The notes beneath the pieces were generated by a model. That model had not been told where the DNA came from. It saw only the letters and a program-made list of their open reading frames with translations, and ran no database searches. DNA of 64,000 nucleotides from Fibrisoma limi BUZ 3. GTDB lineage: Bacteria; Bacteroidota; Bacteroidia; Cytophagales; Spirosomataceae. The DNA is taken from contig NZ_CAIT01000009.1 of assembly GCF_000296815.2 (NCBI RefSeq), positions 372,001 to 436,000 on the forward strand. Direction: 5' to 3'. The position numbers were made by a program, and so were the translations under genes. Below are positions 41,577 through 50,656 of this stretch, piece by piece (the stretch's first letter is position 1; every line of letters starts with the position of its first letter).

Positions 41577-42749
41577 TTAATCAATGATTCGGAACAGACG
41601 GCTCCAGCGAATCTTGTTGAAGAAGCCATCCGGATTCGGGTCGATGGACATCCAGACAAATACGGCCTTGCCAACAATGTGGTCGGCCGGCACGAAGCCC
41701 CAGAAGCGCGAGTCCAGCGAGTTATGGCGGTTGTCGCCCATCATGAAGTAGTAATCCTGCTTGAACGTATACGACGTAATGGGCTTACCGTCAATCTTGA
41801 CGCTCGTCGGTGTTACCTCTACGTTCTCATTGCCTTCATACTTCTCGATGACGGGGCCGTAAAGAACAATTGTTTTCTCGTTCAGTTGAACCGTAGCGCC
41901 TTCTTTCGGAATGGTCAGCGGGCCAAAGTTGTCGCGGTTCCAGTTGTACACCGGCGATCCGTAAATACCCGGTGCCTGTTCGCCGGGCTTATCCATGATC
42001 GGTTCCACACTCTTCACCCAGTCGAACGACTTAAACTGATTGGCTACTTGCTCGGTCGTGTTGATCCGGTACCCAACCTGCACCGACGACTTCGTTGAGT
42101 CGTTGTATTCCTCCAGCGGCTGCCAGTTGTACGTAGGATTGCTTGGGTCCCGAAAATCGTTAACGATATTGTATCGCCGGAAAAACGCTTCGTCCATCAC
42201 CTGGCTGGTTTTCACGAAGTATTCGTGCTCGGCCTGAGGAGGGCGGGGGAACAGTTTGCCGTTTACGTACACATCCTGCCGACGGATCTCTATGACATCG
42301 CCCGGAATGCCAATGCACCGCTTGATGTAGTTGGTTTTCAGATCGACGGGGTAATCGATGTTGTCGTTCAGGTATTTAGGCGGTACGTTGAATACCACAA
42401 CATCGCCGTTCTTGACGTGGGTGAAACCCGGCAGCCGGTACATTGGTAACCGGATCGCATCGCTGTAGGAAGGGATGTTTGTTCCCCAGATTTTCTGGTG
42501 CGTGAGGGGTACCTGCAGGGGCGTAGACGTTGTCCGGGTACCGTAGTGCAGTTTACTCACAAACAGGAAATCACCAACCAGCAGACTATTCTCCATCGAA
42601 GGCGTCGGGATGGTAAAGGCCTCCATGAACAGCCACCGGATCAACGTAGCAGCTACAACGGCAAACAATATTGAATCAAACCACTCCCGCGCGGGCGATT
42701 TTTTTTTGGTCGCCGGTTTGGCGTCGGCTTTTGTTTTTGTTACAGACAC
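41577..42749 (-). CDS. lepB: Signal peptidase I
   Basis: LepB removes Sec signal peptides at the membrane. The 390-residue protein has a short Lys/Ala-rich N-terminus, one membrane helix (about 26-46), catalytic Ser51 in TPSMENSLLVGDFLFV, general-base Lys143 in YIKRCIGIPGD, a large insertion (about 160-330) that is common in this phylum, and the C-terminal box MMGDNRHNSLDSRFWG. The start codon is GTG 42749. It is the last gene of the parA-parB-DUF5683-dapB-lepB cluster. Confidence 0.96.
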   Translation of the reverse strand: MSVTKTKADAKPATKKKSPAREWFDSILFAVVAATLIRWLFMEAFTIPTPSMENSLLVGDFLFVSKLHYGTRTTSTPLQVPLTHQKIWGTNIPSYSDAIRLPMYRLPGFTHVKNGDVVVFNVPPKYLNDNIDYPVDLKTNYIKRCIGIPGDVIEIRRQDVYVNGKLFPRPPQAEHEYFVKTSQVMDEAFFRRYNIVNDFRDPSNPTYNWQPLEEYNDSTKSSVQVGYRINTTEQVANQFKSFDWVKSVEPIMDKPGEQAPGIYGSPVYNWNRDNFGPLTIPKEGATVQLNEKTIVLYGPVIEKYEGNENVEVTPTSVKIDGKPITSYTFKQDYYFMMGDNRHNSLDSRFWGFVPADHIVGKAVFVWMSIDPNPDGFFNKIRWSRLFRIID

Positions 42750-42823
42750 GTTAACTTCTGATGAATGTTGAATAATGACTAGTGGATAATCGACTTTTAA
42801 AGGTCAAATATCGCGTATCGTCA

Positions 42824-43570
42824 TCATTCCTCGTTAAAATTTAATAAATCATCCATACCAAATACCCCTTCGTGGCCCGGTAGCCATTCGGCCGCGACCA
42901 CGGCACCGAGCGCAAACCCCTGCCGACTATGGGCAGTATGCGTAATTTCTATTCGATCAACGTCCGAATCATAGCGGATGGTATGCGTGCCGGGCACGGT
43001 TCCCTCCCGTAGCGATTCGATGACAATCGCATCATCGTCAGCGGATTGAACGTCGCTTTTGTCAATCCAACGGCTTTTGTGTGGTAAGTGTTCAAGCACC
43101 CCCTGGGCGAGCGTTATGGCCGTACCACTAGGGGCATCTTTTTTCTCCGTATGGTGAATTTCGGTCATCGATACGTGATACGACGGGTAGTTCCGCATGA
43201 ACTTCGCCAGGATCTTGTTCAACCGGAAAAATAGATTCACGCCAATGCTGTAGTTAGACGCGTAGAAAAAAGAGCCTTTGTGTTGGCGGCATAGCTCTTC
43301 TACCTCGGCCAGCCGGCTCAGCCACCCGGTTGTTCCGCATACGACGGGCCAGCCACGCTGGAAGCAGTATGTAATATTCTCGACGGCTGATTCGGGTGTG
43401 GTAAATTCAATGACTACGTCAACGGCATCATCAGGCAGTTGGTCGGGATCGGTGCCGGAATCATCCTTTCGGTCAACCCGCCCAACAATCTGATGCCCCC
43501 GGTCCAGTGCAATCTGCTCAATTACCCGGCCCATTTTGCCGTAGCCGAATAGTAGTATGTTCATGCTCAT
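42824..43570 (-). CDS. dapB: 4-hydroxy-tetrahydrodipicolinate reductase
   Basis: DapB makes tetrahydrodipicolinate in the lysine/diaminopimelate pathway using NAD(P)H. The 248-residue protein shows the nucleotide-binding GYGKMGRVIE near the N-terminus, VVIEFTTPESAVENI, CGTTGW, and the active-site EIHHTEKKDAPSGTAITLA with its HHxxKxDxPSG pattern. Its first base overlaps the stop of the DUF5683 gene, so the two are coupled. Confidence 0.96.
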   Translation of the reverse strand: MSMNILLFGYGKMGRVIEQIALDRGHQIVGRVDRKDDSGTDPDQLPDDAVDVVIEFTTPESAVENITYCFQRGWPVVCGTTGWLSRLAEVEELCRQHKGSFFYASNYSIGVNLFFRLNKILAKFMRNYPSYHVSMTEIHHTEKKDAPSGTAITLAQGVLEHLPHKSRWIDKSDVQSADDDAIVIESLREGTVPGTHTIRYDSDVDRIEITHTAHSRQGFALGAVVAAEWLPGHEGVFGMDDLLNFNEE

Positions 43571-44262
43571 TAATTGAATGTCATGGCCAGCCGAACGCCC
43601 GGCACTATGCCCAGCCCGCCCGTCGGCTGAATACTTGGATGAATTTTTAAGGTTAAATCGTCCGACAAATCAAAGGTTTTCAGGTGTGCCGCTACGTTAG
43701 CCTCAACCGCGTTGAGGGCCCAACCGGCAGCCGTCAGGATAACGGTCAGATCCCGCTGCCGTCGAAACTGGTCAGATGCCCGCTTTAACTGGTCTACACT
43801 CAGCACCTGCCCCCGCACAACGGCCACTTTACTGGAAGTGGAGTTGAACGCTTCCCGATAACCTGATACGTATTGATTATATAGATCCTGGTTCCATCGG
43901 AACGCAATGATGGCTCCCGCCAGTCCGCCGTAAATGAATGGTAGTTTCCAGTACTGCCGGTTATAGATCTGGCCGAGACCTGGTACCAGTAACGACCGGA
44001 TCGTTGCTTTACGGGGAACAATTTTACGAATCTTCGCCTGCTGCGTCGGTGTGACCCGCAACGTATCAGTAGCTATCTGTGCTACGGAATCGGCTACAGG
44101 TATTAACTCAGATTCGCCTACCTTCACTGGAGATACCGGAACAGTTGCCGGTGGTAGCGTATCAATGGCTACCGGAGCGTTACCGACCTGAGCCGTACTG
44201 TTCGTCGTAGTCAGACCTATGCAGAATAAGGTAACGAGAGTCAGGTGAACAAAATGCTTCAT
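43570..44262 (-). CDS. DUF5683 family protein
   Basis: The 230-residue protein has an N-terminal signal peptide (to about residue 24), a Pro/Val-rich linker, and the DUF5683 domain starting RKATIRSLLVPGLGQIYNRQ, with hydrophobic helices at about 118-135 and 175-195. This family typically sits between parB and dapB in Bacteroidota, as it does here. Its role is not known; a link to envelope assembly is only suggested by context with lepB and dapB. Confidence 0.88.
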   Translation of the reverse strand: MKHFVHLTLVTLFCIGLTTTNSTAQVGNAPVAIDTLPPATVPVSPVKVGESELIPVADSVAQIATDTLRVTPTQQAKIRKIVPRKATIRSLLVPGLGQIYNRQYWKLPFIYGGLAGAIIAFRWNQDLYNQYVSGYREAFNSTSSKVAVVRGQVLSVDQLKRASDQFRRQRDLTVILTAAGWALNAVEANVAAHLKTFDLSDDLTLKIHPSIQPTGGLGIVPGVRLAMTFN

Positions 44263-44339
44263 AGCAGGAAAACGGAATCAGCGGCAGGTTTGGCCTTTAC
44301 TCCTACGCGTTTAAGATAATTTAACGCGCTGAGCGGCTG

Positions 44340-45266
44340 TTAAGCTGCCGTATGATTCAGCACTTCCAGAATCTTGTTGAGTTCCTCCTGCGATGTGAAT
44401 GGAATCTTAATCTCGCCTTTATGTTTTTCGTCGGCTTTAATGGACACCTTGGTACCAAACAGCGAAGAAAGCTTGAACTGAAGGCTGCGCATCTCCTGCT
44501 TGGGCAACGTAACGCGCCGGGCACTCGGTAGTTGGTCCTCGTCGCCATCGCCCAGATTCCGAACGGCTTCTTCAACCTTGCGGACCGACCAATCTTCGTC
44601 GATGGCGCGGTTGAACAACCGGATCTGCGTATCAGGATTTTCGATGTTGATGATAGCCCGGGCGTGGCCCATCGATATTTTATTATCCCGCAGCGCAGCC
44701 TGTATCACCGGCGGCAGTTTAAGCAGCCGAATGTAGTTATTGACGGTTGTCCGATTCTTGCCCACGCGTTCGCCCAGTTCCTCCTGCTTCAGACTACACT
44801 CGGTGATGAGCCGCTGGTAGCTGAGCGCAATTTCAATCGAATTGAGGTTTTCGCGCTGAATGTTTTCGATCAGCGCCATTTCGAGCATCTGCTGATCGTT
44901 GGCCGTACGGACGTACGCCGGGATATGCGTCAGCCCCGCGATCTTGGATGCCTGCAAACGGCGCTCACCCGAGATCAGCTGATAGCGATCCTTACCCAAC
45001 TGCCGAACCGTAATCGGCTGAATAATGCCCTGTGCTTTGATCGAATCAGCGAGTTCCTGCAACGCTTCCTCGTCGAAACGGGTCCGCGGCTGGAACGGGT
45101 TCGTTTCAATCAGCGTCAGGCTGATTTCGGTCATCGTACTGATGGACTCATACGGCGAGGGTTTACTCGGCCGGTTCACCGAATCGCTGTCCTGCAGCAG
45201 GGCGCCTAAGCCACGGCCCAATCCTATCATCTTCTTATTCGGCGCTTTGGTATTGGTGTTGTCCAT
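44340..45266 (-). CDS. parB: Chromosome-partitioning protein ParB
   Basis: ParB binds parS sites near the origin and spreads as a CTP-dependent clamp. The 308-residue protein has the CTP-binding N-terminal domain with PFQPRTRFDEEALQELADSI and the GERRLQAS motif, the helix-turn-helix ELGERVGKNRTTVNNYIRLL, and a C-terminal dimerisation region. It follows parA on the same strand 86 bases later. Parts of a parS-like site lie upstream of parA. Confidence 0.96.
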   Translation of the reverse strand: MDNTNTKAPNKKMIGLGRGLGALLQDSDSVNRPSKPSPYESISTMTEISLTLIETNPFQPRTRFDEEALQELADSIKAQGIIQPITVRQLGKDRYQLISGERRLQASKIAGLTHIPAYVRTANDQQMLEMALIENIQRENLNSIEIALSYQRLITECSLKQEELGERVGKNRTTVNNYIRLLKLPPVIQAALRDNKISMGHARAIINIENPDTQIRLFNRAIDEDWSVRKVEEAVRNLGDGDEDQLPSARRVTLPKQEMRSLQFKLSSLFGTKVSIKADEKHKGEIKIPFTSQEELNKILEVLNHTAA

Positions 45267-45352
45267 GAGGAAAGATTTTTGTCAAAAGCTGCCACCGCTA
45301 GCTATCCCTTAAAATTCATGAACCTGTTAATCGATGACGTACTACTGACTAA

Positions 45353-46138
45353 TTAAACGGTTTCCTGTGGCATCATCCCGTTTTTAGCCAGGATTTCGCG
45401 AGCAAGATTTAAATAGCTGATGGCTCCTTTGCTATCGGCGTCCTGCGCCAGCGCTGGTACGCCGAAGCTGGGCGACTCGCTCAGCCGGATGTTACGCGGA
45501 ATGATTGTATTAAAGACCATCTGCTGGAAGTGTGCGGTTACTTCACCGACTACCTGATTCGATAACCGTACCCGCAGATCGTACATCGTCAGCAGGATAC
45601 CTTCTATGGACAGATGCGTATTTAGCCGAGACTGAATAATCTTGATCGTATTGAGCAACTTACCCAGTCCTTCCAGCGCGAAGTATTCGCACTGAACCGG
45701 AATAATAACCGAATCAGCGGCCGTCAGACTGTTGATCGTAATCAGACCCAGGGACGGCGAACAGTCGATAATAATGAAATCATACTCGTCGCGGATCGAG
45801 CCCAGCGCGATTTTCATTTTATCCTCCCGGTTCTGAAGGTTAATCATCTCGATTTCTGCTCCGACCAGGTCTATATGCGACGGCAACAGGTCCAGATTGG
45901 GAAAATCCGTCTGGATGATGGCATCCTGTGGACGCACGCCCTCGACCATGCACTCATAGATGCTGCTCTCAATTTCTTTAGGATTATAGCCTAATCCAGA
46001 TGTCGAATTGGCCTGAGGATCAGCGTCGACTATAAGCGTTCTGAACTCAAGAGCTGCCAAACTGGCGGCCAGATTGATTGTTGTGGTGGTTTTACCGACG
46101 CCCCCCTTCTGGTTGGCGATAGCAATGACTTTACCCAT
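45353..46138 (-). CDS. parA: Chromosome-partitioning ATPase ParA
   Basis: ParA is a DNA-binding ATPase that works with ParB to segregate the origin. The 261-residue protein has the deviant Walker [18 protein letters not shown] (residues 10-26), [17 protein letters not shown], and [16 protein letters not shown] (Walker B), and lacks the N-terminal DNA-binding extension of plasmid ParA, so it is the chromosomal Soj type. It is the first gene of the conserved cluster; the 480-base gap upstream contains an AT-rich segment. Confidence 0.96.
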   Translation of the reverse strand: MGKVIAIANQKGGVGKTTTTINLAASLAALEFRTLIVDADPQANSTSGLGYNPKEIESSIYECMVEGVRPQDAIIQTDFPNLDLLPSHIDLVGAEIEMINLQNREDKMKIALGSIRDEYDFIIIDCSPSLGLITINSLTAADSVIIPVQCEYFALEGLGKLLNTIKIIQSRLNTHLSIEGILLTMYDLRVRLSNQVVGEVTAHFQQMVFNTIIPRNIRLSESPSFGVPALAQDADSKGAISYLNLAREILAKNGMMPQETV

Positions 46139-46620
46139 GGGTTTGTACGTTGCAGTCCCAAATATGCCGGATAGTTTTCACGATTCCAAGTAATGTTCCA
46201 CGGAATGTTTCACAGAAATAATCTTTTAGCTAACCTACTCTTTAAACCAGAGACTTATACATTCTCACCAACCGTTTCATCCTATAAATATTATATCATA
46301 TTATAATGTATACAGGTTAACACTCTTGCAACCTACAGGGTAGTAGATAAAATGACTCACATTGTGTGGAACCTTTTCTACACAAGCTCCAAATCATATG
46401 AATGCTTGCGTCTGTAAAAATTGTTGTTGACAAATAGTCCTGCTACAAATTCCCCATTAGAGCAGGTAAGAAGCGCGTTCTTCTTCCACAAGTTTACGAA
46501 GCCGCAAAATAAGAAACATACTCCTATCCTAATTGGCAGTAAAGTTGTCTGAATGATCGGGCACCAACCTTCATTCTGAAATTTTTTGACACAGAAATCA
46601 GCAACTTATCCTTATTGGCT
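46139..46620. other. AT-rich non-coding region upstream of parA; candidate parS or origin-like region
   Basis: No gene is seen in these 482 bases. It is clearly richer in A and T than the rest of the window, with a nearly pure A/T run at about 46281-46312. TGTTCCACGGAA (46194-46205) directly adjoins TGTTTCACAGAAATA (46206-46220); both resemble the parS half-site TGTTTCACGTGAAACA. An inverted repeat TGTGTGGAA/TTCTACACA lies around 46373-46395. I found no perfect parS and no clear DnaA box cluster. Confidence 0.45.
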
Positions 46621-46827
46621 ATGCGGCAAACATTAATTATTCTCGGGGTTATGTGCACGATTGGTTGTTTTTTGGGGTACTGTGCTGCACTGATTGACAT
46701 AGTACAGGACGTCAAAACCGGCGTATACAAGAACAACTTTCAAGAAGCGGTTTTAGAAGTATCGTGCTTTTCGCTCTACACGTTTCTGGCTTTCCGGTTC
46801 CTACGTAATAAAATTCCTCTGGTCTAA
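46621..46827 (+). CDS. Small two-helix membrane protein of unknown function
   Basis: The 68-residue frame from ATG 46621 begins RQTLIILGVMCTIGCFLGYC, a membrane helix, has a polar middle (DVKTGVYKNNFQE), and a second hydrophobic stretch (VSCFSLYTFLAFRFL) ending RNKIPLV with a positive flank. That pattern is believable for a small inner-membrane protein. No promoter box is evident and the composition is ordinary. I do not recognise the family. Confidence 0.5.
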   Translation: MRQTLIILGVMCTIGCFLGYCAALIDIVQDVKTGVYKNNFQEAVLEVSCFSLYTFLAFRFLRNKIPLV

Positions 46828-46893
46828 GCTTACGATCATTTTCTCCGGCTGATCCACGGCGTTCTGTCGGCGTATTGCTGTCCCTGACTCGCT

Positions 46894-46901
46894 TACGTTT
46901 G
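46894..46901 (+). promoter_or_regulatory. -7 box of the gene at 46931 (TACGTTTG)
   Basis: A perfect TAnnTTTG 29 bases before ATG 46931. A TTG lies 16 bases upstream, closer than the usual 19. Confidence 0.5.
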
Positions 46902-46930
46902 TACGTGCTTATCTCACTTTTCGAACCTAC

Positions 46931-47401
46931 ATGAAACACTCACTACGTTCACAACTGAACTACTGGCTGCTTGCGTCTATGTGTATCCTTTCGACGTACT
47001 CATACGGCCAGTATACCCCCTTCAAAGGGGCCAACATGATCTTGCTCGGCACCAGCCTTGCCGATAAGGAAGCCCTCACTGAAATCGCAAACGTCCTGAC
47101 GGACCAATCCATTTCCTTTTCTGTCGATAGAAATCTGGTATCGTTCCAGGCAAAGGATAAGTCGTCGGGCGGAAACGAACCGATTGTTTTCGAAGGTTTT
47201 CTATCCGTCAATGCAGGTCTGGTTAAACTGACGGGTAAAATGCAGAATGCTGCAAGCGGGTCTCAAACCGTGAGCTACATCCCTGTCGAATACACGACCA
47301 GCAAAGCTTCGTCGCAGCGCCTGGGGTTCCTGTACATGGACCAGCTCGCCAAGAAACTCCAGCCTGTTCTGCACGGCGTGATTATTTATAAATACCAGTA
47401 A
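46931..47401 (+). CDS. Exported protein of unknown function
   Basis: The 156-residue protein has a clear Sec signal peptide (LNYWLLASMCILSTYSYGQ) and a mature part of about 130 residues with alternating strands (NMILLGTSLADKEALTEIAN; SFSVDRNLVSFQAKD; LSVNAGLVKLTGKM) and the end VLHGVIIYKY. It resembles small periplasmic alpha/beta proteins, but no family is recognised. Its stop is 4 bases from the stop of the converging LysR gene. Confidence 0.75.
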   Translation: MKHSLRSQLNYWLLASMCILSTYSYGQYTPFKGANMILLGTSLADKEALTEIANVLTDQSISFSVDRNLVSFQAKDKSSGGNEPIVFEGFLSVNAGLVKLTGKMQNAASGSQTVSYIPVEYTTSKASSQRLGFLYMDQLAKKLQPVLHGVIIYKYQ

Positions 47402-47405
47402 TGGC

Positions 47406-48332
47406 TTAGTGGCGGTCTTTTCGCATTCCGGGCTGAGTCAGGTCGGCGTAATGACGCCGGGCAAAGCGCAGAAACGTCTCGGCTAGCTGTTCATTTGCCC
47501 CCTGTAGTTGAATAGCGTAAAAATCACGCCGGATGGTAAGCCCCTCAACATCCAGCACCCGTAGTACACCAGCCTGAAGTTCATTCTTTACGGCGTATAC
47601 TGATACCAACGCCAGGCACGACGATTGCGTCAGGTAGGCTTTGATGCTCTCGGTACTTCCCAAATACATTTCTACCGTCAGGTCGGTCAGGCGCACCCCG
47701 ACCTGACGTAATGCATATTCAATAACCTCCAGCGTTCCGGAGCCCCGCTCCCGCAGCAGAAGCGGCTGGGCTTTCAGTTCGTCAAGGGTAATTTCGTCGC
47801 GGCCGGCCAGCGGATGATCTGCCTTCGCAACCAGCACGATCTCGTCCTGGACAAAAGACGTATAGCGGATATCGTGATGGCGGGTGCGCCCTTCCACAAT
47901 TCCCAATTCAATGTCCTTGCTCAGCAGCTCGTGTTCAATCTGCTGGGTGTTACCGTTTAAGAGCGATACATTCACGTCGGCATATTGCTGATGAAACCGG
48001 GCCAGTACGGGCGGAATGACGTATTGCGCCACAGTAGAGCTGGCTCCCAGCCGCAGCAAACCGGCATACTGACCCTTTAGCGCGTTCAGGTCGTATTCCA
48101 GTTGGCGATACGTAGCCAGAATGGCTTCGGCATGGCGCAGGGTTATCTGGCCGGCCGGCGTCAGGCTGATCTGGTTGCCTTTCCGCTCAAACAGTGCAGT
48201 ACTAAGCTGTTGCTCCAGTTCGTGGATGTGCTTACTAACGGCAGGCTGCGTAATAAATAACTCAGCCGCTGCTTTCGTAAAACTCAGCCGCTTGGCTACG
48301 GTATAAAAAACCTTCAGACGAAAGTCGAGCAT
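47406..48332 (-). CDS. LysR-family transcriptional regulator
   Basis: The 308-residue protein has the LysR winged helix at residues 1-60 (FYTVAKRLSFTKAAAELFITQPAVSKHI), the linker helix, and a type 2 periplasmic-binding-like effector domain (about 92-295). It resembles the CysB/YeiE-like group that regulates sulfur or anion metabolism, but the ligand is unknown. No divergent target gene exists: the next gene upstream lies on the same strand, so targets are not evident. Confidence 0.93.
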   Translation of the reverse strand: MLDFRLKVFYTVAKRLSFTKAAAELFITQPAVSKHIHELEQQLSTALFERKGNQISLTPAGQITLRHAEAILATYRQLEYDLNALKGQYAGLLRLGASSTVAQYVIPPVLARFHQQYADVNVSLLNGNTQQIEHELLSKDIELGIVEGRTRHHDIRYTSFVQDEIVLVAKADHPLAGRDEITLDELKAQPLLLRERGSGTLEVIEYALRQVGVRLTDLTVEMYLGSTESIKAYLTQSSCLALVSVYAVKNELQAGVLRVLDVEGLTIRRDFYAIQLQGANEQLAETFLRFARRHYADLTQPGMRKDRH

Positions 48333-48340
48333 GATTATCC

Positions 48341-48372
48341 GGTGTTCGGATTACGGTTTTCTGTTTACGGTT
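48341..48372. repeat. GGTTTACGGT-family repeat words
   Basis: GGTGTTCGGATTACGGTTTT is followed by CTGTTTACGGTT, two direct copies of the word in the gap between the radical SAM and LysR genes. No complementary arm is seen, so it is a direct rather than inverted example. Confidence 0.55.
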
Positions 48373-48389
48373 CCTAACTGAATTGCAGC

Positions 48390-49427
48390 TTACGCCCACA
48401 CCTTTACCCCTTCGGTGCAGTTGCGGCACATCTCGATTTCGGAGCGGGACCGCAGGAGCGTTTGGCGGAAATCATTATATGCCGAACTATGCCAGAGTTC
48501 ACCAAACGACTGGGTTTGCAGATCGCCTAGCCGATGGTGGGCGTCTTTATCGAAGCAGCAGGGGACTACCCCTCCATCCCACGTAATAACGCACGAGTGC
48601 CACATCTTCCAGCAATGGTTTCCCAGACCACTTTTGATCGCATAGGTACCATCAGGCTGCGGAGCGTAGCGGCTGTAACGGTCAATGGTCGGGATGAGCT
48701 CTGAGCCGTGTTCGTAGTCGTAAATCTGTGCGGTTTTCAGCGCTACCTCATCCACGCCCAGCTCATGCGCCAACGCTTTGACTTCATTGATCTGGTGCTC
48801 GTTTGGCTTCACGACCAAAAACTGGAATACGACGTGGGGTGTCCGCGAACGTAATTCTTTTTTCCAGCGAATGATGTTGCGGGTGCCTTCAAGTACTTTC
48901 TCCAGCTTACCCCCTACCCGATATTGCTGGTATACCTCCTGGGTAGTGCCGTCGATGGAAATGATCAGCCGGTCGAGCCCGGACTCTACTGTTTTGCGGG
49001 CGTTGGCATCGGTCAGATAATGGGCGTTTGTCGACGTAGCGGTATATATCTTACGCTCAGTGGCGTAGCGAACCAGGTCCAGAAACTGGGGATGCAGGTA
49101 CGGCTCCCCCTGAAAATAAAAGATCAGGTAGAGCAGCGTTTCGTGCAGTTCGTCGATCGTACGCTTATATAGTTCCTCACCCAGCATACCCGTTGGGCGG
49201 GTGAAAGAGCGCAGTCCACTTGGGCACTCGGGGCAGCGCAGGTTACACGACGTAGTTGGTTCGAATGATACGGACATGGGCAGACCGGGCCGGGCGACCT
49301 TACCGGTTTGCCGGGCTGCGTAGTAGCTGTAAAGAACCTTCAGCGCATTGGCTACACGCTTCGGTGTCAATTTACCGAAAAAATTCAGGCCATCGTAGAT
49401 ACGACCGACCGAGAGGTTGCGGTTCAT
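48390..49427 (-). CDS. Radical SAM/SPASM domain protein
   Basis: The 345-residue protein binds SAM and a 4Fe-4S cluster through C61, C65 and C68 (CNLRCPEC), and its C-terminal SPASM region (about 265-341) provides further Cys ligands: NHCWKMWHSC, VVPCCFDKDAHHRLGDL and MCRNC. Such proteins modify peptides or other molecules by radical chemistry, but no small precursor peptide gene is visible nearby. The promoter box ends four bases before the ATG, implying a leaderless transcript. The next gene upstream on the strand encodes a membrane protein, 69 bases away. Confidence 0.92.
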   Translation of the reverse strand: MNRNLSVGRIYDGLNFFGKLTPKRVANALKVLYSYYAARQTGKVARPGLPMSVSFEPTTSCNLRCPECPSGLRSFTRPTGMLGEELYKRTIDELHETLLYLIFYFQGEPYLHPQFLDLVRYATERKIYTATSTNAHYLTDANARKTVESGLDRLIISIDGTTQEVYQQYRVGGKLEKVLEGTRNIIRWKKELRSRTPHVVFQFLVVKPNEHQINEVKALAHELGVDEVALKTAQIYDYEHGSELIPTIDRYSRYAPQPDGTYAIKSGLGNHCWKMWHSCVITWDGGVVPCCFDKDAHHRLGDLQTQSFGELWHSSAYNDFRQTLLRSRSEIEMCRNCTEGVKVWA

Positions 49428-49431
49428 ACCT

Positions 49432-49459
49432 CAAAGGTAGCAAGGAAGGGGGAAAACAA
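49432..49459 (-). promoter_or_regulatory. Promoter of the radical SAM gene; leaderless geometry
   Basis: On the minus strand TTG (49459-49457), 17 bases, then TACCTTTG (49439-49432). Four bases (AGGT) separate the box from ATG 49427. Confidence 0.65.
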
Positions 49460-49495
49460 GGCTGAAAACGACGGGGCGGCTTCTACAAGTATCAC

Positions 49496-50527
49496 TCAGA
49501 GCCGACGGAGCAGCACCTTACCACGTAGCGGCAACCGAAGACCGTTCAGCCGACCTGACAGCAGCCATAGTCCGGTGCCAACCAACACAGCCATGCTTAG
49601 GCAGGAGGCTTCGGCAACGGTCAGATAGAGTGCATCGGGAACCCCGAAGACGTAATAGCCTGGATACCGTAGGCTATCAAAATACAGCCGTAACGTGTTA
49701 GCGTAGTTACGACCAGACGTCAGCTCCAGCACGGTCGTTAAGGCGCAAAAACCCACTACGGCTACAAAGCCGTTTTGCAGCAGCAGGGCAAGCATAGCCC
49801 GCCAGCGCCGGAAAATCATGCCCAGCAATACCATTCCGATCAACGACATCCACCGACCCGTTTGCAGGTCGCTCAGCAGCCGCTGGTCCCAAACTGTTGC
49901 GTGGTACTCAGCCAGAGCACTATAGTTATGATCAATCCAGAATTGCGTTTCGGCCAGCCGCATCTGGCGGGATTGCCGTTGTCTCTGCTCAAACTGATTC
50001 ACCTGCTCCGACGTAGGCAAAGGTAAATTCTGGTTTGCCTGATACCACCGGCTGATCTGGATCGGTAGATTCAGGAGCAGGATAACCACCAGTAAGGCCA
50101 CCCATCGTCCCCGTAGCTGCCAAACGGACAATAAGGCTACAACGGCCAGAACCAACCCGATGAACGTACTATCGCCGGTGATCAGGTAGATAAACACCCC
50201 GGCCAGCGTCATACTCATAATGTGTAGCGCGAACCGGACAATCGATGCCGAAAACGGTTTTGTACTAAGTCGGGTGTACCAGCGGGTTATCATGTACCCG
50301 TATCCGATGGCCATGATCAATATAACCCGGCTGGTAATCCAGGCCATCATTTTCTCAACACCCGACGGAAAGAACTCATTCAGTAGAATTGTCTGGTATG
50401 TCAGCATAACTCCCACAATCCCAATAAAACTTAACCATCCAACAAACCGACCTACATTTTGTACGGTATAAGTGAGTGCCATAGTATATTCTATTGTAAG
50501 AGGAAGATATTGCCAAATAATCAGCAT
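49496..50527 (-). CDS. Polytopic membrane protein of unknown function
   Basis: The protein has about 343 residues from ATG 50527, or 328 from ATG 50482 (before ALTYTVQNVG). It has about eight or nine hydrophobic helices, a polar loop rich in Gln and Arg in the middle (QFEQRQRQSRQMR), and a basic C-terminus. I do not recognise a family. The longer reading from 50551 contains a TAAATTTG promoter box and is rejected. It is followed by the radical SAM gene, but that gene has its own promoter. Confidence 0.72.
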   Translation of the reverse strand: MLIIWQYLPLTIEYTMALTYTVQNVGRFVGWLSFIGIVGVMLTYQTILLNEFFPSGVEKMMAWITSRVILIMAIGYGYMITRWYTRLSTKPFSASIVRFALHIMSMTLAGVFIYLITGDSTFIGLVLAVVALLSVWQLRGRWVALLVVILLLNLPIQISRWYQANQNLPLPTSEQVNQFEQRQRQSRQMRLAETQFWIDHNYSALAEYHATVWDQRLLSDLQTGRWMSLIGMVLLGMIFRRWRAMLALLLQNGFVAVVGFCALTTVLELTSGRNYANTLRLYFDSLRYPGYYVFGVPDALYLTVAEASCLSMAVLVGTGLWLLSGRLNGLRLPLRGKVLLRRL

Positions 50528-50533
50528 GTTTAA

Positions 50534-50541
50534 CAAATTTA
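50534..50541 (-). promoter_or_regulatory. -7 box of the membrane protein gene (TAAATTTG)
   Basis: A perfect box on the minus strand. It is six bases before ATG 50527 and 51 bases before ATG 50482, so the start codon choice depends on where transcription begins. Confidence 0.55.
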
Positions 50542-50656
50542 CGAAAAACATACCGAATAATTACTATTCACTTATCCTGCGGAGGTGCACTGATGATAAA
50601 TCCGAGCTATTTGTATGTAAACAGAGCGTTTATTATATGGTAGCTGATCGTCAAGG

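Noticed and set aside
46194-46220. A perfect parS site
   Set aside because: The two adjacent sequences each deviate from the 16-base consensus; reported only as parS-like.
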